Source: Spirochaetota bacterium (GTDB lineage Bacteria; Spirochaetota; Spirochaetia; Treponematales; UBA12059). Taken from it: a stretch of 64,000 bases of DNA. Positions 38,101-47,654 of this stretch are shown one piece after another. The stretch lies in NCBI GenBank assembly GCA_026398615.1, contig JAPLSN010000032.1, positions 40,225 through 104,224 on the forward strand, in the 5' to 3' direction. The notes below the pieces were generated by a model, which was not told where the DNA came from, made no database searches, and worked only from the letters and a program-made list of their open reading frames with translations. Every line of letters begins with the position of its first letter. The first letter of the stretch is position 1. The translations under genes and the position numbers were made by a program.

Positions 38101-39123
38101 TTACCCGATCTCCTTCCAGCGCCTGCACGCGTGGAAGTGGCCTTTGCCCGCGTCCATGAGCTCGGGTTCGGCCTGCCCGGAACATTCGGGCTTGGCGAAG
38201 GGGCAGCGCGGATGGAAGCGGCATCCCGGCGGGATGTTCGCGGGGCTGGGTATTTCGCCCGAGATCGCGAGTTCCTTGATGGTCTCCACCTGACCGGTCA
38301 CCGGCTCGGGTACGGCCTGGATGAGCGCACGGGTATAGGGGTGGATCGGATTGTCGATCACCTCCTCCGCGGGACCCATCTCCACGATCCGGCCGAGGTA
38401 CATGACCGCGATGCGGTCGGTGAAGTAGCGCGCGGTCGAGAGGTCGTGCGTGATGTAGAGGTAGGTGAGCCCAAGGTCCCGCTGGACGTCCTTCATCATG
38501 TGGAGGATTTCCGCGCGGGTCGACAGGTCGATCATGGAGACCGGTTCGTCGGCCACGAGCATCATGGGGTTCAGGATGAGTGTGCGGGCCGTGGCCACGC
38601 GCTGGCGCTGGCCGCCTGAAAGCATGTGGGGGAACCTGCCCATATAGTCTTCGGGCGGGTTCATCTTCACCTCGTTGAGGGCCTTGATGATCATCTCGCC
38701 GCGTTTCCTGCGGTCGGCCGAGATCCTGTGGATCACGAGCGGCTCTTCGAGAACCTCCCGGATCTTGAAGCGCGGATTCATCGAGGCGTAGGGATCCTGG
38801 AAGATCATCTGAACCCGGCGGCGGTAGGCCTGGAGGCGCTGCCTGTGGATGCTGGTGACGTCCTCGCCGTTGAAGACGATCGTGCCGCTCGTCGGGTCTA
38901 TGAGCTTCATGACCATCTTGCCGGTCGTGGTCTTGCCGGAACCCGATTCGCCGATGAGGCCGAATATCTCCCCGCGGCGGATGGAGAAGTTCAGGCCGTC
39001 CACGGCCCGGATGACGCGTTTCGGTCCGCCCAGCGACGCAAGGAGCCCCGCGTGAGGCGTGAAGTGCTTCTTGAGGTTCTCGACGGTCAGGATGACGTCG
39101 GACGCCTTGTCGTTGTCGTTCAT
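38101..39123 (-). CDS. oligopeptide/dipeptide ABC transporter ATPase (OppF/DppF-like)
   Basis: A 340-aa ATPase energising peptide-type uptake. Walker [12 protein letters not shown], signature LSGGQRQR, Walker [14 protein letters not shown] and the C-terminal oligo-HPY region with the cysteine cluster [14 protein letters not shown] are all present. The OppF-type zinc/iron-binding end is intact. Its ATG overlaps the stop of the OppD-like gene by 4 bp (ATGA). Last gene of the locus. Confidence 0.92.
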   Translation of the reverse strand: MNDNDKASDVILTVENLKKHFTPHAGLLASLGGPKRVIRAVDGLNFSIRRGEIFGLIGESGSGKTTTGKMVMKLIDPTSGTIVFNGEDVTSIHRQRLQAYRRRVQMIFQDPYASMNPRFKIREVLEEPLVIHRISADRRKRGEMIIKALNEVKMNPPEDYMGRFPHMLSGGQRQRVATARTLILNPMMLVADEPVSMIDLSTRAEILHMMKDVQRDLGLTYLYITHDLSTARYFTDRIAVMYLGRIVEMGPAEEVIDNPIHPYTRALIQAVPEPVTGQVETIKELAISGEIPSPANIPPGCRFHPRCPFAKPECSGQAEPELMDAGKGHFHACRRWKEIG

Positions 39124-40085
39124 TCGCCGCACCTCCAGCAGGCCGCCATGTGGCCGGTCCCGATTTCCTTGAGTTCTGGTTCCTTCTCGCGGCAGACGTC
39201 GATGACCTTGTGACACCGTGGATGGAACCGGCAGCCCGTGGGTGGATCGATGAGATCGGGCGGCGCTCCCGGTATGAAGGAGAGCGTATCGACCTTCTTG
39301 TGGAGGAGGGGCGTGGCCGACAGCAGTTTCTCGGTGTAGGGATGGGCGGGGTGCCCGCCGAAAATCTGCCCGTTGGTGCCGAGCTCGGAGATCTTGCCCG
39401 CGTACATGACGCAGATGCGGTCGCTCACCTCGGCTTCGAGCGCGAGGTCATGGGTGATGAAGATGAACGAGAGGTTGAAGGTTTTCTTGAGCTTCTTGAG
39501 CAGGTTGATGATCTGCGCCTGCACGATGACGTCGAGCGCCGTCGTCGGTTCGTCGAGGATCACGACATCGGGTTTCAGGAACAGCGCCGTCGCGATGACG
39601 ATGCGCTGCTTCATGCCGCCGGAAAGCTCGTGCGGGTAGCGTCCCATGACCTCGGGGGGGAGTCCGACGAGCTCGAGGTACTCCCTGATGAGCTCCTCGG
39701 CCTGCACCTTCTCCATTTCACGGTGCTCCTGCAGGGTTTCCAGCATCTGCTTTCCGACCGTGTAGACCGGCGTGAGGCAGTTCATGGCGCCCTGGAAGAC
39801 CATGGATATCTTCTCCCAGCGGATGTGCTTGCGGACGTCGTTTTCGGGCAGGTCGATGATGTCGCGGCCGTCGAGCACGATCTGTCCGCCGTCGTAGCGG
39901 CCGGGCGGCGTCGGCATGCGCAGGAGGGCGGTGCCCGTAGTGGTCTTGCCGCAGCCGGATTCGCCCACGAGCCCGAAGGTTTCTCCCTTGAAGAGGTCGA
40001 AGGTGACGTCGTCGAGGGCTTTCACCGTGCCTTTGGATGTGTGGTAGTAGAGCTTGAGGTTCTTGACTTCGAGGATCTTGTCCAT
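39120..40085 (-). CDS. oligopeptide/dipeptide ABC transporter ATPase (OppD/DppD-like)
   Basis: A 321-aa partner ATPase with Walker [20 protein letters not shown], Walker [13 protein letters not shown] and the oligo-HPY C-terminus ([14 protein letters not shown]). Two different ATPases with two different permeases form the standard Opp/Dpp heteromer. It begins 3 bp after the stop of the second permease gene and overlaps the OppF-like gene. Confidence 0.92.
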   Translation of the reverse strand: MDKILEVKNLKLYYHTSKGTVKALDDVTFDLFKGETFGLVGESGCGKTTTGTALLRMPTPPGRYDGGQIVLDGRDIIDLPENDVRKHIRWEKISMVFQGAMNCLTPVYTVGKQMLETLQEHREMEKVQAEELIREYLELVGLPPEVMGRYPHELSGGMKQRIVIATALFLKPDVVILDEPTTALDVIVQAQIINLLKKLKKTFNLSFIFITHDLALEAEVSDRICVMYAGKISELGTNGQIFGGHPAHPYTEKLLSATPLLHKKVDTLSFIPGAPPDLIDPPTGCRFHPRCHKVIDVCREKEPELKEIGTGHMAACWRCGE

Positions 40086-40088
40086 GGC

Positions 40089-41495
40089 TTACCTCGTCCT
40101 GAGTTTCGGGTGGAGGATCTTGTCCATCGCGAACCCGAGGAACGCGAAGGTCATGCCCATGATCGCGATGAGGAGCCCCGGCGGGATGATCCACCACCAG
40201 ACGCCGTTGAGCATCGCGTTGCCGAGCATGGCGTCGTGGAGGATCGCGCCCCAGGTCACGATCGTGGGATCGCCGAGGCCGAGGAGGCTCAGTGACGACT
40301 CGAACACGATGAAGCCGGGAACCGAGAGGGCCATCGACGCGAATGAGTAGGGGATGAGGAGCGGTGCCATGTGCTTGAAGATGATGCGCGCGTGCCCGGA
40401 ACCCAGGGCCCTGGCCGCCTCGATGTAGGTTTCCTCCTTGATCTGGAGGGCCATCGAGCGGACGGTCATGACGGAACCGGTCCACGAGAAAATGATCATG
40501 ATCCAGATGATCGTCATGAGGCTCGGCTTGAAGACCGCCGAGAACACGATCAGGATGGGGAGCACGGGGATGGAGTTGACGATGTAGTAGATGAACATCA
40601 TCGTCTTGTCGATCATCCCGCCGAAATAGGCCGCGATGATCCCGTACATGACGCCGATGATGACCGAGACGAACGAGACGAAGAGGCCGATGAGGAGCGC
40701 CCACTTGAGGCCGGCGACTATGCCGGAGAAGAGGTCGCGCTTGAGGTTGTCGGTCCCGAGCAGACCGGAAACGCGTCCCGCGACGATGATTTCGCAGCTT
40801 TCGACCTTGTCGGTTCCGGCGTTGCCGATGGCGGTGACGAGGATCCTGTACTTCCCCTTCTGCGCCACGGGATTGTCGAACATCCCTTCCTTGGCCTCCG
40901 CGAACGCGATGTCGGTCACCTTCATGTCGCTCGAGGTGAGGATCCCGACGCGGTCCGCGTTCTCGTACTGCTTGAGGAAGGCGAAGCACGCATCGCGCCC
41001 GTACGCGGTGGCGGCCATGCGGATGGTGCCGTTCGCCAGCCCGTGCTCGCTCGCCTGCGAAAGGAGGATGGATTTGCCGTCGGGGCGCTGGAGGGTCATC
41101 TGGAAGGTCAGGTTCCCGGTGGCCCGGAGGTGCATGATGAGGTCCAGCGGCGGGAGGTCGTACTGGTAGACGTACTCGAATTCCCATGTGGTGGCCACCG
41201 CGCCGCCCTCGATGGTCGCCTCGGAAACCCTGGCCGGCTTGATCGTGCCGGTGACCGCCGAGTCCTTGCCGGGGAGGAGGTTCGTCCAGACGGGCGGGGC
41301 GTTGGGGGAGTTGTCCTCCCAGTAGTTGATGTTGCGCCAGCTGGCCGCCGCACCCTTGAAGGGCAGGATCAGCGGCTCGAAGACGACGACGAGGACGGCG
41401 GTCGCGAGGATGGCCAGGCCGATGAGCCCCGATTTTTCGCGCCGGAACTCCGTCCAGAAATCGTTGAACCAGTATGCCAGGTCTTTCAGGTTCAT
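40089..41495 (-). CDS. ABC permease (OppC/DppC-like) with large extracytoplasmic insertion
   Basis: A 468-aa permease. Helix 1 (about 24-45) is followed by ~190 residues outside the membrane (about 50-240), rich in beta-strands (VAGRVSGLLGTDNLKRD at its end), then the normal BPD domain with five helices. The ABC-contact loop EAARALGSGHARIIFKHMAP (EAA motif) is present near 370. OppC proteins are normally ~300 aa; the inserted domain is the reason for the length and may touch the binding protein. The start overlaps the preceding permease by 4 bp. Confidence 0.9.
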   Translation of the reverse strand: MNLKDLAYWFNDFWTEFRREKSGLIGLAILATAVLVVVFEPLILPFKGAAASWRNINYWEDNSPNAPPVWTNLLPGKDSAVTGTIKPARVSEATIEGGAVATTWEFEYVYQYDLPPLDLIMHLRATGNLTFQMTLQRPDGKSILLSQASEHGLANGTIRMAATAYGRDACFAFLKQYENADRVGILTSSDMKVTDIAFAEAKEGMFDNPVAQKGKYRILVTAIGNAGTDKVESCEIIVAGRVSGLLGTDNLKRDLFSGIVAGLKWALLIGLFVSFVSVIIGVMYGIIAAYFGGMIDKTMMFIYYIVNSIPVLPILIVFSAVFKPSLMTIIWIMIIFSWTGSVMTVRSMALQIKEETYIEAARALGSGHARIIFKHMAPLLIPYSFASMALSVPGFIVFESSLSLLGLGDPTIVTWGAILHDAMLGNAMLNGVWWWIIPPGLLIAIMGMTFAFLGFAMDKILHPKLRTR

Positions 41496-42532
41496 GTGTT
41501 ACCCCCGACTTTGATGCGCGGATCGAGGAATCCGTAGGTCAGGTCGAGGATGATGTAGCCGACCTGGAAGATGGCCGTCGTCAGCGCGAGGTCGCCCATG
41601 AGGACGGGGATGTCGCTCTGCTGGACGGCGATCCAGTAGAGGTTGCCCAGGCCCGGCCAGCTGAAGATGCCCTCGAAGATGATGGCACCCGAGAATGAGC
41701 CGAGGAGCCCGAGAAGGGACATCGTCACGAGGGGCGGCGCGGCCGTGCGCATCGTGTGCCCGAACAGCACCTTGTTCTCCGGGATGCCACGCGCGCGGGC
41801 GGACATGATGTAGTCTTCCTGGAGGATGCCCAGGACAATGTTGCGGATGGTGAAGGCGACCCCCCAGAAGGCCAGGACCGTAAGGGTTGCCATCGGGAGG
41901 ATCATGTGCCAGACCACGTCGACGATGCGCATGATTCCGTCGGGCGGCGGGACGGAAACGATGCCCGCGGACGGGAAGAGCCTGAGCCCGTACACGAAAG
42001 CCATGATGAGCAGCATGGCCAGCCACCAGGTCGGCATGCCGAACACGATCATGGTGATGAGGCTCGTCGACCGGTCCAGCTTGCCGCCCGGTTTCTGCGC
42101 CTTCTTCATGCCGAGGTATATCCCGAAGATGAGCTCCAGCACCATGGAGGTGGTGAAGAGCAGCATGGACCTGGGCAATGCCTCGAGGATGATCGCGAGC
42201 ACGTCACGATCGCCCCTGTTCGACCGGAGTATCGTGGCCTTCCCGAAACGGAAGGTCAGCGCGTCCAGCCACCGGTAGACAATGCGCTCGCCGAAGGGCC
42301 GGTCCAGCTTGTAGAGCTTGACCAGCTGTTCCTGGCGCTGCTTCTGGAAGGCGATGATCTGCTCGGGTTTCTGCCCCTTGAGCCTCTGCGCCTCGCTGCG
42401 GACCTGTTCCTTGATGGAGGAGCGCATGGTCTCCTCGTTCACCGCGTTGAACAGGATCGACATGAGGAACAGGATGATGGCGAAAACGACGAGTCCGTTC
42501 ACTATCCGTTTCACCGCGTACCACTTGTACAT
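41492..42532 (-). CDS. ABC permease (OppB/DppB-like)
   Basis: A 346-aa permease with an N-terminal helix (~8-30), an extracytoplasmic charged segment (~35-110) and about five further helices. The EAA-type loop reads SARARGIPENKVLFGHTMRT near 250. Substrate is probably a peptide or similar polar molecule. ATG 42532 (MYKWYAVKRIV) is preceded by GGTGGT. An in-frame upstream start (42625) would cross the intergenic control region. Confidence 0.9.
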   Translation of the reverse strand: MYKWYAVKRIVNGLVVFAIILFLMSILFNAVNEETMRSSIKEQVRSEAQRLKGQKPEQIIAFQKQRQEQLVKLYKLDRPFGERIVYRWLDALTFRFGKATILRSNRGDRDVLAIILEALPRSMLLFTTSMVLELIFGIYLGMKKAQKPGGKLDRSTSLITMIVFGMPTWWLAMLLIMAFVYGLRLFPSAGIVSVPPPDGIMRIVDVVWHMILPMATLTVLAFWGVAFTIRNIVLGILQEDYIMSARARGIPENKVLFGHTMRTAAPPLVTMSLLGLLGSFSGAIIFEGIFSWPGLGNLYWIAVQQSDIPVLMGDLALTTAIFQVGYIILDLTYGFLDPRIKVGGNT

Positions 42533-42692
42533 AGCACCACCCGTTTTCCTGGTTGGATTGGCGCGAACCTTCCGCACCGGTACCCGGGCCGGACGCGTTC
42601 GATACGCACTATCGGTTCGCGACATTATCGCCGACGTTCACCCGTTTGTAAAGAAGGGATGTCGGCGATACCGTCGCGGAGCTTAAGGATTG

Positions 42693-42708
42693 TTAATGCC
42701 TGCATTAA
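42693..42708. promoter_or_regulatory. palindrome, possible operator before the permease genes
   Basis: TTAATGC-CT-GCATTAA, two perfect 7-bp arms, in an AT-richer part of the 268-bp gap after the terminator of the binding-protein gene. Its position suggests a regulator site for a secondary promoter of the permease/ATPase genes; no -35/-10 pair is certain. Confidence 0.4.
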
Positions 42709-42746
42709 GACCCGATAACGCCAAAATCCGTATCGGTCTATCGGCA

Positions 42747-42778
42747 TAAAAACGCCGCCCGGCGGAAACCGGACGGCG
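42747..42778 (-). terminator. intrinsic terminator after the binding-protein gene
   Basis: Reading the minus strand, CGCCGTCCGG-TTTCCG-CCGGGCGGCG is followed by a TTTTT run (42752-42748), a textbook rho-independent terminator 22 bp beyond the stop of the binding protein. Partial readthrough would give high binding-protein and low permease levels. Confidence 0.8.
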
Positions 42779-42800
42779 CAGGGTCATTGGCGTTCCTGGA

Positions 42801-45422
42801 TCAATTCAGGGGCAGGGTGCCCGAGACGATGGCGGGCGCTTCGTCGGCGAGCTTGGACTCGACGACGACCGTGTAGGTGCCGGCGGCCAGGGCGCCGAGA
42901 TCAGCGGCCGGGAGAGTGGCCTTGAACGAACCGTCCTTCACGAACTTGGCCGCGAAGGCTTTTTCCTTGCCCGCGGCGTCGATGAGCGTGATGGTGACTT
43001 TGACGTCCTTGGTCCCGGCGACGGCTTTGTCGATCGGGTAGGTCAGCTGGGAGACCGCGACGTCGATGACCGCGTCCTTGGTGCGCTGGGCGTTCGGGGG
43101 CAGGGTCACGCCGTCGATGCGGGTGACGTTCATCTGGAAGGCCTTCGGCCAGTAGTCGCCCGTGTACGGGTATGTGGCATCGCGGAAGGCGCTCAGCTCG
43201 ATGTAGTTGGCGTTGTAGTCGACCTTGCTGATGTAGTACGGGCCATTCGAGATGTACGCGTTGCCGTTCTTTTCGATGAACTCGAGGGCAGCCTTGTAGC
43301 GGGCCACGGCGTCTTCGGGCTTCACCCACTGCTGGATGCAGGAGGGAACGTACTTGGCGTCGAGCATTTCCTGGAGCTTGGCCTTGATGTCGGCGAGGCA
43401 GGCAGGGGCGATGACGTCGACCTCGGTGAGCGCGGGATCCTGCGAGAAACTGTACACCGTGCCCGACTTGGAGCCTTCGGCGACGAGCTTGGCCAGGGTT
43501 TCGGAGATTTCCCACGACACGACGACGCTCGGTCTGCCCGGGTTGCCGGTCTTGAGGGTGACTGCGCCGGTGGAGGCGACGCGGTTCTTGTCCATCGGCC
43601 AGTTGAAGTCGAAGAAGTTGGTGAAACTCTCGCCGTTGTTGACGATCGTCGAGCCCTTGGATGTGGCGAGCAGGGGCTGGAACTGGGAGGCGTAGGTTTC
43701 GTCGTACATTTTGTCGCCTTCGCCGTCCTTGTTCGCCCATTCCATGGCGAATGCGGAAGCGTACATGACGTCGGCGAGAGTGATGGGCTGGCCTGAGTGC
43801 CACTTGCCATAGAGGTAGGACATCGTGGCCTTGGAGTAGGCCATGATCTTGTCGTTCTTCACGTAGTCGAACTTGCCCTCGCCGACGTCCTTGTACTCGA
43901 GGCCTTTCTCCCAAGCCTTGGTCCGGGAGTTGTAGGTGATGGACTCGGGATCGACGGCGATGAGGCCGTCGGGCTTGCCGTCGCCGTTGGCGTCGGGCTG
44001 GATCTTGGTCTCGACGTTGGTGAGATCCCACTTCACGCGCAAGGGCGTGTCGAGGGCGGAGTTGGGGGCTTCGAATGTCGATGAATCGCCGCAGGGCTCG
44101 ACAATGGCGCCGGAGTAGACATCGGAGAATCCGTCGACGCCGATCGGGTCCCAGGCGCTCATGAAGAGGCCGCCCTTGGCGGAGTACTGGGTGACGTGGA
44201 GTACCCGCTGGCCGCCCTTTTCAGGCTTCACGTCGGCGGTGACGATGGACCAGCGGTTGAGCCCGTCGCCGAGACCGTAGGCGAAGCGGGAGTTGAAGCG
44301 TGCCTTGTTGGTCACGTAGTACTGCTTCTGGCTGCAGATGTAGACGCGGACGGAATCGCGCACGCCGAGCTCGGTGGCGCGGAGGTTCAGTTTCCAGTAC
44401 TCGTCGGAATCCTGGAACCAGCCGTTCATGGACTTGGTGCTGAGCTCGTCGATTTCCTTGTTCTGGTAGTTCCAGAAGCCTTCGACGCCGCCGCCGGGCA
44501 TGTAGCCGTACCAGGGAGCGTACATCTGGCAGACGGAAACGTCCCACCAGGCGCGGGTGGCGCCGGCGCCCCAGCCCTCGGTGTAGAAGCTCCACTGATA
44601 GTCGGCAGGATCGCCGTCGAGGATCTTGAAGCACTTGGAACGGTCATACTCGAGGCGGTCGACCTTGAAGCCTGCCTTTTCGAGCTGATCGGCGATGTAG
44701 CGGCCCTCGAGGAGGCGGCCGGTGGGATCGTCGACGCGGATGAGGAACGGGAGGATGATTTCCTTGCCTGCGTAGGTCCAGAACTGGCCGGTCTTGGCCA
44801 GCTTGCCCTTGTTTTCGGGGAGCTCGGCGGCCTTCTTCATGGCCGCGTCGATGTCGGCGATGGCCTTCTGCTCGTTGCCACGGTCGGCCATGCCGAGCTT
44901 GGCGGCGATCAGGTTGTACTTGTAGGTGCCCGGCTGTCCCGGGGTCATGGCGGTGAACGCGGGGTCGCCGTCGCCGAGGAGGATCTCGTCGACGATCTTC
45001 TTCCGGTCGATGAGCCAGTTGAGGGCGTAGCGAACGTCCGCGATGGCCATCGGATTGAAGAAGGTCTTGCCGTCCTTGGTCTTCACGATGTATGGAGCGG
45101 CGTTCGGGATCGGGTTGACCTCGAGGGACCAGGAACCGGACGGAACGGCGTAGGTGTCGAGCTTTTCCTTGTCTTCCTTGGACAGGGCGCGGTAGATCTT
45201 GGAATCCACGCCGGTGAAGAAGATGTCAGTCTTCCCTTCGGCGGTGTCCTTCATGGCGATGGTCTGATCCATGCGGACGTCGAAGATGACCTTGTCGGCG
45301 ATCGGGCCCTTGGCGCCCTTGCCGCCGCCGCCCAGTCCGCCCGCACCGCCACATCCCGCGACCGCGAGGCCGAGGACGGCGATCATGGCGGCCGGTACCA
45401 TGAACTTCAGATACTTCTTCAT
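42801..45422 (-). CDS. very large ABC transporter solute-binding lipoprotein (family 5)
   Basis: An 873-aa lipoprotein: leader MKKYLKFMVPAAMIAVLGLA with lipobox VAGC (Cys24), then a Gly-rich linker and an SBP-family-5 fold. Typical text such as ADVRYALNWLIDRKKIV and FWNYQNKEIDEL is present. OppA/DppA are ~540 aa; here an extra ~200 residues lie in the middle and a ~75-residue Ig-like strand-rich end (TLIDAAGKEKAF, GTYTVVVESKL) follows. It captures solute and delivers it to the permeases at 40-42.5 kb. AAGGAGG precedes ATG 45422 at good spacing. Codon use looks like its neighbours. Confidence 0.88.
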   Translation of the reverse strand: MKKYLKFMVPAAMIAVLGLAVAGCGGAGGLGGGGKGAKGPIADKVIFDVRMDQTIAMKDTAEGKTDIFFTGVDSKIYRALSKEDKEKLDTYAVPSGSWSLEVNPIPNAAPYIVKTKDGKTFFNPMAIADVRYALNWLIDRKKIVDEILLGDGDPAFTAMTPGQPGTYKYNLIAAKLGMADRGNEQKAIADIDAAMKKAAELPENKGKLAKTGQFWTYAGKEIILPFLIRVDDPTGRLLEGRYIADQLEKAGFKVDRLEYDRSKCFKILDGDPADYQWSFYTEGWGAGATRAWWDVSVCQMYAPWYGYMPGGGVEGFWNYQNKEIDELSTKSMNGWFQDSDEYWKLNLRATELGVRDSVRVYICSQKQYYVTNKARFNSRFAYGLGDGLNRWSIVTADVKPEKGGQRVLHVTQYSAKGGLFMSAWDPIGVDGFSDVYSGAIVEPCGDSSTFEAPNSALDTPLRVKWDLTNVETKIQPDANGDGKPDGLIAVDPESITYNSRTKAWEKGLEYKDVGEGKFDYVKNDKIMAYSKATMSYLYGKWHSGQPITLADVMYASAFAMEWANKDGEGDKMYDETYASQFQPLLATSKGSTIVNNGESFTNFFDFNWPMDKNRVASTGAVTLKTGNPGRPSVVVSWEISETLAKLVAEGSKSGTVYSFSQDPALTEVDVIAPACLADIKAKLQEMLDAKYVPSCIQQWVKPEDAVARYKAALEFIEKNGNAYISNGPYYISKVDYNANYIELSAFRDATYPYTGDYWPKAFQMNVTRIDGVTLPPNAQRTKDAVIDVAVSQLTYPIDKAVAGTKDVKVTITLIDAAGKEKAFAAKFVKDGSFKATLPAADLGALAAGTYTVVVESKLADEAPAIVSGTLPLN

Positions 45423-45589
45423 CTCTTTCCTCCTTGCTGGGGTTCGAGCCGTCGGCCGAAAACGGCCAGCGGTAAGAATCCCTCTTGTGCGCAAGTCCAG
45501 TGATTCGTTTCCGGTTTCGCGGAAACGGGGAGAGACGACAGGTCGATTCCAGTGGATCCTGGAATCGGCCTTGTCATGACTTTCAGGCG

Positions 45590-45618
45590 ATTATGGCGAA
45601 TTGAAAACGATTTGTAAA
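45590..45618 (-). promoter_or_regulatory. sigma-70-type promoter of the peptide-transporter locus
   Basis: On the minus strand TTTACA (45618-45613), 17-bp spacer, CATAAT (45595-45590); both boxes differ from consensus at a single position. The leader would be ~160 nt. Confidence 0.6.
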
Positions 45619-45741
45619 GAATATTCTCTTTTTACTTGCGGAAAACGGGAATGTGTGTTACTTCGCAAAGCTACATTCACCTGATTTCACCCGCTTCAAA
45701 CGTCCATATTGCCACATGTAGATACCAGGTATGTTGGGAGA

Positions 45742-45754
45742 CCCCCCCCCCCCC
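45742..45754. repeat. homopolymer C13 (G13 on the minus strand)
   Basis: Thirteen C in a row in an AT-rich intergenic segment, ~124 bp upstream of the -35 box of the transporter promoter and ~110 bp from the end of the kinase gene. Runs of this length are prone to slipped-strand length change. Confidence 0.7.
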
Positions 45755-45866
45755 AACTTCTTCAATACATCGATATGGTTGTCAAATCGCCTAACGTGAT
45801 CTCCGTCCTTTGCCGGAGCCGGCGCGCCCTGCCCGGTGCTTCACGGAGCGGACAGGGATGAACCCG

Positions 45867-47522
45867 TCAGTACTTGAACTCGGATTCCCCGATGAATTCG
45901 CGCAGTATGGAATCGCGCGGCACGAATTGGGACGGGATGGGGGCGAAGTTGTCGAGGAAGGTGAGGAGGCGCTTCGCCTCGGCGTACTCGTCGTCCATCG
46001 GCTTGACGGCGCGGAGCACGGGTTCGGCATAGATCTTGAGTACGCCGATCTCGTATTCGAGCGCCGAATTGAAGGCGGCGTCGGCAGTGTTCTGGTAGGG
46101 GAAGATGTGCAGGTGCTCGCCGCGCTGGACGCTCCCCCACATCTTGAGGGTGTCCTTGGCCGTGTGGCCGCGGAACTGGTTGTCTCGCACGATGCGGCGC
46201 AGGAGGCGGTTGTCCGTGGTGGATATCCGGTTATGGTCGTCGAGATTGAGCTGGGTCAGGGCGGAGACGTAGAGCTTGAACTTCTGGCTTTTCGGGATGC
46301 GCGGCGTGAGCCTGTCGTTGAGGCCGTGGATGCCTTCCATGACGACGATTTCGCGGCCCGTCATCCGCAGGAAATTCCCGCTGGGCCTGCGCTCCCCCGC
46401 CTTGAAGTCATAGGCGGGCAGCTCGATTTCCTTGCCGGAAAAGAGGTCGATAAGCTGCTGGTTCAAGTACTCGATGTCGAGGGCTTCGAGGCACTCGAAG
46501 TCAAATTCCCCGTTTTCATCCTTCGGGGTGCGGTCGCGGTTCACGAAGTAGTCGTCCAGCGCTATGACCAGGGGTTCGAAGCCGGCGACCTTGAGCTGGA
46601 TGGCGAGTTTCTTGCTGGTCGTCGTCTTGCCCGAGCTGGACGGACCGGCGATCATCACGCATTTGACGGTGTCGGCGTTCGAGGCGATCATGTCCGCGAT
46701 CTCGGCGATCTTCTTGTTCTGGAGGGCTTCCGCCACGGGGATGAGGGAGCGGATCGCCTTGGGCGAACTCACCTTGTCGAGGGCGCCGACCGAGGAAACC
46801 CCGAGGATCTTGCCGCGTGCCCGGTATTCGGTCGCGATCTTGTACAGTACGGGATCGTCCGCGAATTGTTCGAGGACGTCGGGAGTCTCCTTGTGCGGGT
46901 AGCGCAGGAGGAAGCCGGAGTGGTAGGCCTTGAGCTCGAAGGTCCTGACGACTCCCGTGCTCGGGACGAGGGGCGCCACATGGAGGTCGCGGAACCCGGC
47001 GCACTCGTTGACCGCGATCTCGGCGTCGTTGAGGTGGTCCAGGAGAAGGAGGGTGTCGGGCTGGGAGCTCTTCCTGAAATATTCCACGGCGTCAGCGTAG
47101 GAAAACCACTCCACCTTGATGTCGATATCTCGTTCCACGAGCCCCCTCATGCGGGCGTCGAGTGCCGTGAAATCCTTTTCATCGAGCGGGATGTCATCGT
47201 CGAAGAAGTGGTAGAAACCAGTGCCGATGGACATCCCGGCGACGAGACGCCGGCCGGGGAAGACCTCGCGGGCGGCGATGGCGAGAAGGAAGCACAATGA
47301 TCGCCTGTAGGTGGATGCGCCGAGCGAGGTGTCGATCGTGACCGGCTCGATCGTGCAGTTGACGATGAGGTGGGTTTCCACCGGCCTGAGCTCGTTGTTG
47401 ACGAGCACCGCCGCGAGCGGCGCCTTGAGTTCGCCGAAACGCCCGATCACTTCGGTGGCTTCGACGCCGAAAGGATAGGCGACGACATCGCCGTCCGGAT
47501 AGGTCACGTTGATCTGCTTCAT
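45867..47522 (-). CDS. TGS-domain nucleoside kinase (uridine kinase-like)
   Basis: A 551-aa fusion protein. Residues 1-60 are a TGS domain (INVTYPDGDVVAYPFGVEA), ~60-225 match the ThrRS second-additional (editing-like) domain fold (GFYHFFDDDIPLDEKDF), and ~280-500 are a P-loop kinase of the uridine kinase/phosphoribulokinase type, with GPSSSGKT (293-300) and ALDDYFVNRDRTP. It probably phosphorylates uridine or a related substrate. The TGS module may bind RNA or nucleotides. Such fusions are frequent in spirochaetes and clostridia. ThrS at 35 kb lacks precisely this TGS segment. AAGGAG lies upstream of ATG 47522. Confidence 0.9.
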   Translation of the reverse strand: MKQINVTYPDGDVVAYPFGVEATEVIGRFGELKAPLAAVLVNNELRPVETHLIVNCTIEPVTIDTSLGASTYRRSLCFLLAIAAREVFPGRRLVAGMSIGTGFYHFFDDDIPLDEKDFTALDARMRGLVERDIDIKVEWFSYADAVEYFRKSSQPDTLLLLDHLNDAEIAVNECAGFRDLHVAPLVPSTGVVRTFELKAYHSGFLLRYPHKETPDVLEQFADDPVLYKIATEYRARGKILGVSSVGALDKVSSPKAIRSLIPVAEALQNKKIAEIADMIASNADTVKCVMIAGPSSSGKTTTSKKLAIQLKVAGFEPLVIALDDYFVNRDRTPKDENGEFDFECLEALDIEYLNQQLIDLFSGKEIELPAYDFKAGERRPSGNFLRMTGREIVVMEGIHGLNDRLTPRIPKSQKFKLYVSALTQLNLDDHNRISTTDNRLLRRIVRDNQFRGHTAKDTLKMWGSVQRGEHLHIFPYQNTADAAFNSALEYEIGVLKIYAEPVLRAVKPMDDEYAEAKRLLTFLDNFAPIPSQFVPRDSILREFIGESEFKY

Positions 47523-47654
47523 CGGTGCTTCGCTCCTTGTCGCGGCCGGCGGCCGGCGGCCGCCCCGGCCCGGGGTATCATTCCAGTCTAGCGCCGTGAA
47601 GGCGGGAATGAAAGGACGAAGCGGAAAATCCGGCGACCGGCGGCCGTCTCCGGG

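Larger units (their letters stand above)
45423..45866. other. 444-bp control region upstream of the binding-protein gene
   Basis: It holds the promoter at 45590-45618, a hairpin GATTCCAG/CTGGAATC (45545-45566) just inside the predicted leader, an AT-rich stretch (45595-45720) and a C13 run (45742-45754). No gene was seen. The TGS-kinase gene ends at 45867 on the same strand. Confidence 0.5.
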
